Assembly: GCA_964514215.1 (NCBI GenBank)
Contig: CAZEPW010000015.1
Coordinates: forward strand, 1-64,000
Length of the DNA stretch: 64,000 nucleotides
Direction: 5' to 3'
DNA from: CAYQUC01 sp964514215
GTDB taxonomy: Bacteria > Pseudomonadota > Gammaproteobacteria > UBA6429 > Thiohalophilaceae
Under the pieces are notes generated by a model. The model was not told where the DNA came from, ran no database searches, and saw nothing but the letters and a program-made list of their open reading frames with translations. Shown piece by piece: positions 16,931 through 25,803 of the stretch (positions within the stretch are counted from its first letter, which is position 1; each line of letters opens with the position of its first letter). The translations under genes were made by a program, and so were the position numbers.

Positions 16931-18832
16931 ATGTATAAAAAAATTATAAGTATAATTATAATTAGTTTTTCAGGGTTCTTGTCGTTATCAAAAGTAACAA
17001 TTATTCATGCTCAAGGAATTATAGTTCCAGAATTTCAACAAATTTTAAGTACCAGTAAAAAAACAGATCAAGTTGATATTATTGTCAATTTTACCAATAG
17101 AGTTGATTTTCATACAACCAAACATAAAGGCAAACATAATCGTAGCAAGCTAATTCGAGCTGTTAAAATACAATCAGCGAAAAGCCAATTAGAGGTTATT
17201 CAATTTTTAGAAAAGAATAATATTTTTAATTATAAAAAATTGTGGCTGGTTAATTCATTAGCAATCACAGTTAGTGCGGATATGGTGTCACAAATTGCGA
17301 CATTCGCAGATGTTTCTGAAATTCATGAAGACCATGTTATTACTTTAAACGCAACTACCACCAATGTTCCGGGTATTCCTGAATTAAATATTGAACAAGT
17401 CAAAGCACCTGTTGTCTGGAGTAGAGGTTTTACCGGGCAAGGTGCGGTGATTGGTATTATAGGTAGTGGCGTTGATGGCTACCATCCTGATTTAGCACCT
17501 CGTTTTCGTGGTGGTAATAATAGTTGGTTTGATGCGACTGATGATCCAAAAACTACAATACCTTTTGATGTTGATAAAGTTGCTTATCATGGCACTGGAG
17601 TGATGGGGATAGCACTTGGTGGCAACCAAAGTGGGTTAAATATCGGTGTTGCACCAGGCGCAAAATGGATTGCGGCTAAAATATTTTCATTGGATCCTAA
17701 TACCAATACACTTATTTCGAGAGATCAAGATAGATTAGCAGCCTTTCAATGGATGTTAGATCCAGACGGCGATCCAAATACTCAAGATGCACCGGATGTT
17801 GTTAATAATTCTTGGAATTTGACAGCGGTTAATACCTGTGACACTGCTTATCAAGATTCAATTAATGCTTTAAAGGCTGCAGATATCTCAGTGGTCTTTT
17901 CTGCGGGAAATTCTGGACCAGGATTGAGTTCAAGTCTAAGTCCTGCAAATAATCAAAATACGATTTCAGTTGGCGCCGTTGATGACTCTTTAGTCATTGA
18001 GACTTATAGTAGTCGTGGTCCTACTCCAACATCGCCTGTTGGTTGTAGTTCAGTTGCGCCAACTGATGTTTATCCGAATATTGTTGCTCCAGGCTCAGCT
18101 GTTCTTACTGCGGATGGATCTTTAGCCGGCACTAGTCCAAATCCCTATACATTTCAAACCGGTACTTCTTTTGCAGCGCCGCATATTTCTGGTGCATTAG
18201 CCGTACTTAAAAGTGCATTTCCTAATAGTACTTCTGTTGCACGTGAAGATGCATTACGTATTGCTGCCAACATTATCGATTTAGGAAAAACAGGTAATGA
18301 TAATAGCTATGGTTGGGGTTTCTTAGATCTTGATGGAGCTTATCAAATTTTATTAAATGGTGCTGGTTTGGTGACGACGGCGCCCTATGTTAAAAATCAT
18401 TTAAATTCAATTGTTCCGGATTCAATTTCAACACCTATATTAGTATTAACCGATGCACTAGTTGATGCTCGAAAGGATTCAACAAATAAAATTAACTTAA
18501 GTAGTGTCATTGTTATTTCAGAGCCGGTAAGCGGTATTGTTAGCATTGATGATATGACCGGTATTGTTAGTTATTCTCCGATGAAAGGTTTTATTGGCAG
18601 CGATAGTTTTACGTATACTGTTAGTGATATTTTGGGTAATACCTCAAACACTGGTTTGGTTAAATTAGTTGTGGAAGAGGCTGTTATTGTCCCCGTTGTT
18701 ACTCCACCGGTCTCTAGTGGCGGTGGTGGTGGCTGTACATTACAGTTGAATTCGAAATTTGATCCCGTTATTCCAGTACTATTTTTATTGGTTATACTTT
18801 ATATTACTTGGCGCAAAAAAGTTAAGCTATAA
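16931..18832 (+). CDS. Subtilase (S8) family protein lacking the catalytic Asp, with JDVT-CTERM-like tail
   Basis: 633 residues from the ATG at 16931; an in-frame TTG at 16919 is a longer alternative. It has a signal peptide, an inhibitor-I9-like propeptide region (about 45-135) and an S8 domain (about 155-470). Catalytic His (YHGTGVMG), oxyanion Asn (FSAGNSGPG) and Ser (TGTSFAAPHISG) are present. The Asp motif, normally I-D-[ST]-G-V, reads IIGSGVDGYHPDL: the Asp codon is GGT at 17462-17464. One base change from GAT would explain it. After an Ig/cadherin-like domain (about 500-575) the C-terminus is GGGGGCTLQ, FDP seven residues after the Cys, a hydrophobic helix, then WRKK. Without the Asp, proteolysis should be severely reduced, so a binding or scaffold role is likely unless another acid substitutes. 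Confidence 0.85.
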   Translation: MYKKIISIIIISFSGFLSLSKVTIIHAQGIIVPEFQQILSTSKKTDQVDIIVNFTNRVDFHTTKHKGKHNRSKLIRAVKIQSAKSQLEVIQFLEKNNIFNYKKLWLVNSLAITVSADMVSQIATFADVSEIHEDHVITLNATTTNVPGIPELNIEQVKAPVVWSRGFTGQGAVIGIIGSGVDGYHPDLAPRFRGGNNSWFDATDDPKTTIPFDVDKVAYHGTGVMGIALGGNQSGLNIGVAPGAKWIAAKIFSLDPNTNTLISRDQDRLAAFQWMLDPDGDPNTQDAPDVVNNSWNLTAVNTCDTAYQDSINALKAADISVVFSAGNSGPGLSSSLSPANNQNTISVGAVDDSLVIETYSSRGPTPTSPVGCSSVAPTDVYPNIVAPGSAVLTADGSLAGTSPNPYTFQTGTSFAAPHISGALAVLKSAFPNSTSVAREDALRIAANIIDLGKTGNDNSYGWGFLDLDGAYQILLNGAGLVTTAPYVKNHLNSIVPDSISTPILVLTDALVDARKDSTNKINLSSVIVISEPVSGIVSIDDMTGIVSYSPMKGFIGSDSFTYTVSDILGNTSNTGLVKLVVEEAVIVPVVTPPVSSGGGGGCTLQLNSKFDPVIPVLFLLVILYITWRKKVKL

Positions 18833-19134
18833 ATATCGTTTTCCTTTGCTCTATTATAAATTTCCCAGTATGTATTTTGAGTCATTAGTATGTTTAACTA
18901 ATTTATAGGGTTTTAATTTACTAATATTTTGGAACGTTTTTAACTTTTATGTCGTTGTATTAAATAAGTCTAAATTACAATAAAAGTTAGTGTTCTGAAT
19001 TATTAATGACTTAATCTAAGCATAGATTAGTTAGCCATTTAAAATAGCAATATTATTATTTTCATCTTAGTTATTTAGGTAATTCCTAATTTTTACGGTA
19101 GTTATTTACGTTTTTCATTGGGAGTGTTTGAACT
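18833..19134. other. Intergenic region, 302 bp
   Basis: No gene is seen. TAATCTA at 19012-19018 and TAGATTA at 19023-19029 form a 7 bp stem with a 4-base loop, a possible operator or small hairpin about 105 bp before the next start. The stretch is otherwise AT-rich with no convincing terminator. Confidence 0.4.
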
Positions 19135-21753
19135 ATGAGAACTACGGTATTTTCAATAATAAATAATTTCAATAGAGCATTTAAATTTGAATATATTATT
19201 TTAAGTCTGATATTTTTATTTTTTAGCTTTATTCCTATTTTATCTTTTGCTGCACCAACATTCACCAGTAATAGCCAACAATTTGACTTAGGTGAATCGG
19301 GTTTAAATGATATGGTTGCTGCTGACTTTAATCAAGATGGTGTAATGGATGTCATTATTTCTGAATATGATGGTGGAGCCAATGGTAGCGGTGTTGCGGC
19401 GATTGAAATTCGTTTTGGTGATAGTACCGGTAGTGGTGATTTATCCAATAATTTGTCGCTGGCGGGTCCAACAACCGGTGATGGTTTAACATTTAATCCT
19501 GATGGGTTAGCCGTTGGTGATATTGATGGTGATGGTATATTAGATGTTGTTATTACCGCTGGTTTGACTGCACCTGATTTAAATAATACTCATCTAAAAA
19601 CGCTTATTTTTCGAGGTGAGATTACTGGTGCAGCCGATAATAAAAAATATACGTTACTTGCTGTCGCTCCTGTTGCAATAGTCACTCCAGTGCCAGCTCA
19701 TGATGTCGTTATTGGTCAGTTTGATAATGATAGCTTTGTTGATGTGATCATTGCCCATGAGTTGGGCGTTAGTTTATTTACAGGTACGGGTGGGGGAGCC
19801 TTTAGCGCAACTGAAATTCGCATTGCTATAGCAAGTTCATCCAATTATCCCAATAAACTTTTAGCTATTGATATAAACAATGATCAGATTTTAGACATAG
19901 TAACTAATCGAGAAGTTTTACTTAATGATTATGCTGCCACGAAGACTTTTACTCGTCAAACTGCTTATGGCGATATAAATAACCTTTCTGCAAAATTTAA
20001 AGCATTGACAGTAGGTGATTTTAATAATGATAAGTTAATCGATATTGCATACGTTTTATATTACGCAACGCTTGCAAAAAGTGAATTAGTTATACTGCAA
20101 GCTGAAACTACGAAATCAGGATTAAGTTATCTTCGAAAAACATCACCTAAAATTGCGGCAACGAATATTAGTGCGTTAGCATCTGGCGATATTGATCTTG
20201 ATGGAAATATGGATGTTGTGATGACAGATTATATTCAAGATAGCGTTTATATTTTTGCTGGTGTTGGCGATGGAACTTTTTCAATTCCTTCAAAAATTGT
20301 AATTACTCCCGCTATTAATGCTTTACCAACAATAAAACCTAAATTATTAGTTACACTAAAAGCTAATAATGATCGTTTATTGGATATTGTAACGGCTAAT
20401 GATGTTGATGGTCAATCTTCATCATTGTCAACATTATTACAAAATGCCCCCGCTAATGAGATGGTGGTGTTTCAACGACAAAATTATGAAACTCCAAAAC
20501 CAGTTTCTAATCAAAATCTAACAATCACGGTTTCGCGTAAATACACTAGCGTTACGCCACCTGTTATTACGGTGTCTTATACAGTAAATAATGGTACTGC
20601 AATAAATGGTGTTGATTTTAATGCACCAACAACAGCCACTGACTTAGTCTTTAATGCAGGGCAATTAACGCAAATTTTTAATATTGAAATTTTAGCAACA
20701 AATGCTAATGTTGCAGTTAAAAATTTTACGGTTAATTTAAAGAATGCCAGTGGGTTACTTGTACCCGCTAATGAAGTGACTACGGTGGCGATTGTTAATA
20801 ATAATATCGAGTTACCTTTGATTCGTTTTGATGCTGTAAATTTTGAAAGAAATGAAGACCGTGCGTTAACGAATGTATTTGTATCGGTAACTCGAACATT
20901 ACCTATCGATTTTCAAAACACCAAAACATCGGTTTACTTGTCAACTCAAGCTTTAACGGGAACATCAGCAGCGACTGCTGGTGCTGATTTTACGCCAATC
21001 ATTGCAGCTAAACTTTTAGCGCCTAATATAGTTTTTACTGGAAATCAGACAACAACGAAGCTCATTGTTCCAATTGAAATTATTAATGACAATCTTATCG
21101 AGGGAACCGAAACGTTTCGAGTTTTTTTAAGCCAAGCATTAAATGGTAGTATCGCTAGTACTAATTACGCGACTGTGACTATTATTGATGATGATATAAC
21201 ACCACCAAATACAATACCGGTAACTTCTGGCATTTTTTCTTTAGATACGAACAATGTTTATAGTGTATCAGAGGATAGTGGCGAGTTGATTATAAACGTT
21301 GTTAGACGTTCTGGTTCCACGGGTGCGGTCGTTTTGAATTATCTTGTGGTTGAAAATAGTGCTCAATTAGGTGTTGATTTTAATGATAGTACTTTATCAA
21401 TAGCAGCGAATACTCTGCATTTTGCGGATGGTGTAACCAGCATGCCGATTAGATTACAAATTGTTAATGACAATATAATTGAGACAAATGAGGATTTTGC
21501 TATTTCATTAATATCAGTTGATCTTGGTGCTTTAGCTAAAACTGAAATTTTAAGAACGGTGACCATTGTAGACACCACCGTTGGTGTTCCTATTGAAACG
21601 GCTAGTTTACCTAGCAGTGGCAGCAGCGGTGGAGGATGTAGCTTGCAAGACCAATCAGCGTTTGATCCAATGTTATTTTTATTGTTTTTGTTTTCAATAT
21701 TGTATTTTGTTGCAAAAAAAATAATCAACTTAATTAATCTCAGATCTGTCTAA
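19135..21753 (+). CDS. FG-GAP/VCBS and Calx-beta surface protein with JDVT-CTERM-like tail
   Basis: 872 residues, start preceded by GGGAG. A signal peptide (to about residue 40, LSFAA) is followed by FG-GAP/VCBS-type repeats (about 45-430). Each has a calcium-loop-like motif such as DFNQDGVMDV, DIDGDGILDVV or DIDLDGNMDVV, consistent with a beta-propeller. Three Calx-beta domains follow (about 445-555, 560-690, 700-825), the second with NDNLIEGTETFRVFL. The C-terminus is SSGGGCSLQ (Cys835), FDP seven residues later, a hydrophobic helix, then basic residues. This is the fourth protein of the cluster with this tail. A calcium-dependent surface adhesion or scaffold role fits the domains; the partner is unknown. 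Confidence 0.82.
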   Translation: MRTTVFSIINNFNRAFKFEYIILSLIFLFFSFIPILSFAAPTFTSNSQQFDLGESGLNDMVAADFNQDGVMDVIISEYDGGANGSGVAAIEIRFGDSTGSGDLSNNLSLAGPTTGDGLTFNPDGLAVGDIDGDGILDVVITAGLTAPDLNNTHLKTLIFRGEITGAADNKKYTLLAVAPVAIVTPVPAHDVVIGQFDNDSFVDVIIAHELGVSLFTGTGGGAFSATEIRIAIASSSNYPNKLLAIDINNDQILDIVTNREVLLNDYAATKTFTRQTAYGDINNLSAKFKALTVGDFNNDKLIDIAYVLYYATLAKSELVILQAETTKSGLSYLRKTSPKIAATNISALASGDIDLDGNMDVVMTDYIQDSVYIFAGVGDGTFSIPSKIVITPAINALPTIKPKLLVTLKANNDRLLDIVTANDVDGQSSSLSTLLQNAPANEMVVFQRQNYETPKPVSNQNLTITVSRKYTSVTPPVITVSYTVNNGTAINGVDFNAPTTATDLVFNAGQLTQIFNIEILATNANVAVKNFTVNLKNASGLLVPANEVTTVAIVNNNIELPLIRFDAVNFERNEDRALTNVFVSVTRTLPIDFQNTKTSVYLSTQALTGTSAATAGADFTPIIAAKLLAPNIVFTGNQTTTKLIVPIEIINDNLIEGTETFRVFLSQALNGSIASTNYATVTIIDDDITPPNTIPVTSGIFSLDTNNVYSVSEDSGELIINVVRRSGSTGAVVLNYLVVENSAQLGVDFNDSTLSIAANTLHFADGVTSMPIRLQIVNDNIIETNEDFAISLISVDLGALAKTEILRTVTIVDTTVGVPIETASLPSSGSSGGGCSLQDQSAFDPMLFLLFLFSILYFVAKKIINLINLRSV

Positions 21754-22133
21754 GGAAATACTATAAACTTTGGATATTTTGTAAACACTTTAAGAGGGGA
21801 TAAAATACATTGCGTAGCACTATATGGAATTGAAATGTAAGTTGAGGTTAAGTTAAGGGGATTGTGACTATCAGCTGTATTTCCGTTAAAATTATACGGG
21901 AATGATCTTTTTATTGTTATAGTCGTTTAAGTGTAGTTAGACAGCTTTTGCATATCAAAATATATTAATTTTCAGAAATTAATAGAATAGGCTTTATGTT
22001 TCATAATTTTAGTCGATATTATTCTAATACAAGCGTTTTTAGGATGTTATTTTTAGTAGAATAATGATCAAATCTGAAATACCATAGCGTCATTACTGAA
22101 TACCGACAATTTTAAATGTAATTAGAGATATCA
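21754..22133. promoter_or_regulatory. Intergenic region with an inverted repeat before the next gene
   Basis: 380 bp without a credible gene. ATTATTCTA at 22018-22026 is the exact reverse complement of TAGAATAAT at 22057-22065, about 70 bp before the following start, and may be an operator or leader hairpin. No clear terminator for the preceding gene was found. Confidence 0.35.
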
Positions 22134-22946
22134 ATGAGTTATTTAGACGACTTACGAAAAAAATCAGGTTTTAAAAAAGCCGGTGAAGAGCAGCAGCGTT
22201 TAGCGCGTGAAAAGCGTGAACTATTTTATAAAGAGTCGATCATTCCTGCATTAAAAGAGCTTTATGGGTTTCTTAGTGAGGTTGTTGAGCATTTAAATTA
22301 TCTCGAGCATGATATATTCGTTAATTACAAACTGGGCTCTTTAGGGCGTTTAAAAGATTTAAAGCAAGCGGATTATTCTTTGTATGTTGATAGTCGTGAT
22401 AACATGACGCAAATTATGATGAAATTCACGTGTGTCAAAGCAACACCAAAAAAACTGACTATCGAAGGCGAAAAAAATGTTACTCGAATTTCTGATTACC
22501 TTAAAACAACGACCTTAGATTTTCAACAACAAAATGAATATGATCGGGTGCATACCATCGTTAGCGCCGACTTCACTATTAAAGCAACGGTTCATGTTTG
22601 TTTTGAATTTACTGCTGATATCGATAATTCTTGTATTAGCCTCAAAGTGAAAAATTTCGAAGAGTTTGGGTTAAAAACACGCCGGTTGCAAGTGACCGAT
22701 GTAAAATCCGATTTTATGGATCATCTGGCACGTTACATCACACATCAAGTTGATGATTTTTTTGGTTTAGATATGGAAGATGATCTTAAAGCAAAGATTC
22801 AACAAAATTTGCAAATAGAAAAAAAACGACGTGCTAAAGAGTTGCAAGAAATTGAAAAAACAACCGAAATTGAAAGTGTTAAAGAAAAAGAGAAAAACTC
22901 AAATACATCGGTATTTCAACTTTTAAATAAATTCAAAAAAGATTAA
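22134..22946 (+). CDS. Conserved hypothetical cytoplasmic protein
   Basis: 270 residues, no signal peptide or membrane segment. The first 35 residues are charged and helical (LDDLRKKSGFKKAGEEQQRL). A mixed alpha/beta core spans about 45-220 (motif-like stretch VNYKLGSLGRLKDLKQADY). The C-terminal 45 residues are a Lys/Glu-rich coiled coil. The length and architecture suggest a real conserved family, but I do not recognise a function. It converges with the IscR-like gene and appears to be transcribed alone. Confidence 0.65.
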   Translation: MSYLDDLRKKSGFKKAGEEQQRLAREKRELFYKESIIPALKELYGFLSEVVEHLNYLEHDIFVNYKLGSLGRLKDLKQADYSLYVDSRDNMTQIMMKFTCVKATPKKLTIEGEKNVTRISDYLKTTTLDFQQQNEYDRVHTIVSADFTIKATVHVCFEFTADIDNSCISLKVKNFEEFGLKTRRLQVTDVKSDFMDHLARYITHQVDDFFGLDMEDDLKAKIQQNLQIEKKRRAKELQEIEKTTEIESVKEKEKNSNTSVFQLLNKFKKD

Positions 22947-22953
22947 TTTTAAA

Positions 22954-22969
22954 ACGCAATCCATTGCGT
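22954..22969. terminator. Small hairpin between convergent genes
   Basis: ACGCAA (22954-22959) and TTGCGT (22964-22969) form a 6 bp stem with a 4-base loop just after the hypothetical gene and before the end of the convergent IscR-like gene. An A-rich run on the left would serve as a U tract for the minus-strand transcript. Weak, possibly bidirectional. Confidence 0.4.
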
Positions 22970-22991
22970 AATAATGTCTACCTAATAATAT

Positions 22992-23450
22992 TTAATGATG
23001 CTGCTGAGGAATTGATTGAGCAGAGTTGGGTGATATTGAAGTCACATTTGATTGTTCAACATAATCAGCAAGTGTTAAGCCACTTAAAAATTCATATAGT
23101 TGCTTGCTTAAACGTTGCCACATTTCATCGGTGAGAGATGGTGCTTTTTTCGTGTTTGCTTCAGCTTCTGCATCGGCATTAACAGCTTTGGTTTTATCAT
23201 CAACAGCTGAAATTATATCGGCAATGGTTATTTCATTAATGTCTTTTGCAAGGCTATAGCCACCGCGTGGACCGCGAACGCCTTTGACTAATCCATGACG
23301 TCTTAATTGGCTGAATAGTTGTTCTAAATATGAATTAGAAATTCCCTGAGTGACAGAAATGTCTGCCAAAGTAATTGGACCTTTATTTGCTCTTAGTGCG
23401 ACTTCCATCATTGCTGTAACAGCGTAGCGCCCTTTTGTTGATAGTTTCAT
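22992..23450 (-). CDS. IscR-like Rrf2 repressor without cluster cysteines
   Basis: 152 residues. It starts MKLSTKGRYAVTAMMEVAL and keeps the IscR DNA-binding region (SYLEQLFSQLRRHGLVKGVR, then GPRGGYSLAKD) and the hinge region (ISAVDD). IscR normally binds a 2Fe-2S cluster with three Cys (92, 98, 104 in E. coli) and a His. Here the aligned residues are Ala92 and Ala98, the third falls in KKAPSL, and the whole protein has no Cys. It should therefore act permanently in a cluster-free state, comparable to apo-IscR, which binds type 2 sites. No isc or suf genes lie nearby; nadC is next. Targets are unknown. Confidence 0.88.
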   Translation of the reverse strand: MKLSTKGRYAVTAMMEVALRANKGPITLADISVTQGISNSYLEQLFSQLRRHGLVKGVRGPRGGYSLAKDINEITIADIISAVDDKTKAVNADAEAEANTKKAPSLTDEMWQRLSKQLYEFLSGLTLADYVEQSNVTSISPNSAQSIPQQHH

Positions 23451-23594
23451 GTTTTTTCCTTTTAATGCTTTACGGGGGGTTAAAATTAAAAGCTTGATAA
23501 TTAAAAGGTATATATGACAGTTTGCGATTCGTCAATGAATCCACTCAGATTTAATGAGATTTTTTGAATTATTTTTTTCTATATAATGACAGAC

Positions 23595-24440
23595 TTATAT
23601 AGCAGTTAAAATTAGCGATAAATCGAGTGCTTTGAGGTTTTTTGTAATAGCACCAATTGAAATATAGTCAACTCCAGTAAGTGCAATTTCATGAATAGTG
23701 TCAATTGAGACATTACCTGAAGCCTCTAATTTTGCGCGGTTTTGATTAATCTTAACTGCTTGCCGTAAAATTTCATTGGACATGTTATCGAGTAAAATGC
23801 GTTTTGCGCCAGCATCAAGCGCTTCTTCAAGTTCGATTAGTTTTTCAACTTCAACTTCGATTGGCAAATTTGGATAATGTCGTTGTGCTGCATGTAATGC
23901 TAAAGTAATTGAACCTGCACTGGCAATATGATTTTCTTTAATTAAAACCATATCGTATAAACCGGTTCGATGATTTTCACCACCACCACAACGAACAGCA
24001 TACTTTTGGGCATCGCGTAAACCAGGAATGGTTTTACGAGTATCGAGTAATTTTGCTTTTGTGTTTGATATTGCTTGGACATATTGATGCACGGTTGTTG
24101 CGGTGCCGGATAATAATTGCAAAAAATTTAATGCTGTTCGTTCACCGGTGAGTAAGCTGCGAGCCGAACCGGAAAATGTACAAATTTCTTGGTTGGCTTT
24201 AATAACGGAGGCATCGGATAATAACCAATGTATTTTAATTTCAGGTGCGAGTTGTTGGTAAACCAAATCAAACCAAGCTGAGCCAGCTAAAATGCCGGGT
24301 TCACGGCAAATGACCGTGGCGCGTGCTTGGCGTTCGCTATTAATTAATTCAGCAGTAACATCACCACTACCAATATCTTCATCTAAAGCAAATTTGACTT
24401 GTTGTTTAATACCTTCAGTTGCTGGTAGTGTAATGGACAT
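23595..24440 (-). CDS. nadC: Nicotinate-nucleotide pyrophosphorylase (quinolinate phosphoribosyltransferase)
   Basis: 281 residues, the usual length. NadC makes nicotinate mononucleotide, CO2 and pyrophosphate from quinolinate and PRPP in de novo NAD synthesis. Family signatures are DEDIGSGDVTAEL near the N-terminus, ERTALNFLQLLSGTAT, LDTRKTIPGLRDAQKYAVRCGGGENHR (shown by its two halves LDTRKTIPG and GGGENHR), IEVEVEKL and LLDNMS. It is 11 bp downstream of the LPP20-type lipoprotein gene on the same strand and probably shares its transcript. Confidence 0.96.
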   Translation of the reverse strand: MSITLPATEGIKQQVKFALDEDIGSGDVTAELINSERQARATVICREPGILAGSAWFDLVYQQLAPEIKIHWLLSDASVIKANQEICTFSGSARSLLTGERTALNFLQLLSGTATTVHQYVQAISNTKAKLLDTRKTIPGLRDAQKYAVRCGGGENHRTGLYDMVLIKENHIASAGSITLALHAAQRHYPNLPIEVEVEKLIELEEALDAGAKRILLDNMSNEILRQAVKINQNRAKLEASGNVSIDTIHEIALTGVDYISIGAITKNLKALDLSLILTAI

Positions 24441-24451
24441 GGTTATTTTTT

Positions 24452-25678
24452 TTAATTAGCCAGTGGCGGTAATGTGCTAACCGGATCTTCAATATCAGTG
24501 ACGCTAGTGCTGTTGGGGATAGGTTTTAATTGTGAGCTAGCAACAGGGTCGGCATTTTTTTGATGTTGCTTTTTAATCTGGCCTGATGGTGTTCTTCTTA
24601 TTTTTAAAGGCTGTGCTGGTGTTGCGTTATTTTTATCAATATTATTTTCAGAATCCGTTGTGAACGGTGCATTGAATTCGGGCATATCAAAATCTCGAAA
24701 ATCTTGGTCGGGGATATCTTCTTCATGATCGTATTCAACCATCATCATATCCATAATGACTTGTTTGAGATTGGCATTGAGTTGTGCTGTTAGTATTTTA
24801 CGTGATTTTTGAATGAGAGCATTACGGTTCTTTGCTGTTACATTAAAAGTCCACTGATATTCACCACGTATGGTTTTATTTTTTTTATCGTGTTTATGTT
24901 GTAAAGCCGCCGTTAATATGCCTTGTAGTAATAGCGCTCCGGAAGTTTCTGGTATGGCTGATTCTTCAGTTTTTAACGTTAATAATAAATGATTTTTAGA
25001 CGGAAGTTTTTCATTTCGCACAAAACCTGCTGCATCAAGGCTGCGTTTGATAATAGTGTCGAGATTTCCTAATGAATCTTTTGAAATATTAATTAACAAA
25101 TTGACACGAGTTTGTAACTGCTGGCGTATTTTTGTTAAGCGAGCAATATTATATGAGTTTGGAATATCATTATCATTGGTAATGATTTTTAATACGGGTT
25201 TTAATTTATTGCGTCGAATCTGAGCATTGATGGCGCTGTCGATATAGCTGGTTTGTTCTAGTAAATCGGTAGTAGATTTGGCTTGCTCAAAAAATTGATA
25301 CGTTAGTTCATCTAAGGCAAGCATTTTATTTTGAATTAATGTTGCAACTTTTGCTCGCGAGATATAAGCCAGCACATGATGTTGATTGCTATTAGTGTTA
25401 AGCCAAGGTTCTTCGTATTCTATTTGATTGAAAATAATATTTGCTTGAGAGCTAAGCTCGCCTGATGCAGTGACGGCTTTGAATTGCAGTGTAATTTGCC
25501 GCGCAGCACTTTCTTTTGCGATGGTATGAGCTTGGGCAATACCATGACCTAATATGAAGTCTTTGGTGGTGTAGTATTGGCTGTTGTTTTCAACCCAATC
25601 AGGAGTTGAAAGTGTACTACAAGCCGAAACTGTAATGATGAAAATAGCAATTAAACTTCGTGCTAAAATGTTATCCAT
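24452..25678 (-). CDS. LPP20-family lipoprotein
   Basis: 408 residues. A lipoprotein signal ends VSAC (Cys20), followed by PDWVENNSQYY and ILGHGIAQAHTIAKESAARQI, the pattern of LPP20 domains (P-x-W followed by G-x-G-x-A). A second folded region (about 190-330) is followed by an acidic then Lys/Pro-rich low-complexity tail (about 320-408). Outer-membrane attachment is likely: the residue after the lipid Cys is Ser, not Asp. The function is unknown. It precedes nadC by 11 bp. Confidence 0.75.
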   Translation of the reverse strand: MDNILARSLIAIFIITVSACSTLSTPDWVENNSQYYTTKDFILGHGIAQAHTIAKESAARQITLQFKAVTASGELSSQANIIFNQIEYEEPWLNTNSNQHHVLAYISRAKVATLIQNKMLALDELTYQFFEQAKSTTDLLEQTSYIDSAINAQIRRNKLKPVLKIITNDNDIPNSYNIARLTKIRQQLQTRVNLLINISKDSLGNLDTIIKRSLDAAGFVRNEKLPSKNHLLLTLKTEESAIPETSGALLLQGILTAALQHKHDKKNKTIRGEYQWTFNVTAKNRNALIQKSRKILTAQLNANLKQVIMDMMMVEYDHEEDIPDQDFRDFDMPEFNAPFTTDSENNIDKNNATPAQPLKIRRTPSGQIKKQHQKNADPVASSQLKPIPNSTSVTDIEDPVSTLPPLAN

Positions 25679-25803
25679 AAACTATCACCCTTCTAAAACT
25701 TGACCACAATGATCGGTATATTATTATTTTTATTTTATACCAGTATAACTTATTTGCTCTGAAACAGGGCAGATTGAGTTGTTACTTTACATAAAATATT
25801 TTA

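Noticed and set aside
17474..17476. The Asp after Gly-Val in the subtilase motif as the catalytic residue
   Set aside because: In S8 proteases the catalytic Asp precedes [ST]-G-V; the later Asp (GVD) is a separate conserved position, so it does not replace it directly.
18931..18956. GGAAC-N17-CGTT, a possible third ECF promoter before the FG-GAP/Calx-beta gene
   Set aside because: One base different in the -35 and one base longer spacing than the two matched sites; likely chance in AT-rich DNA.
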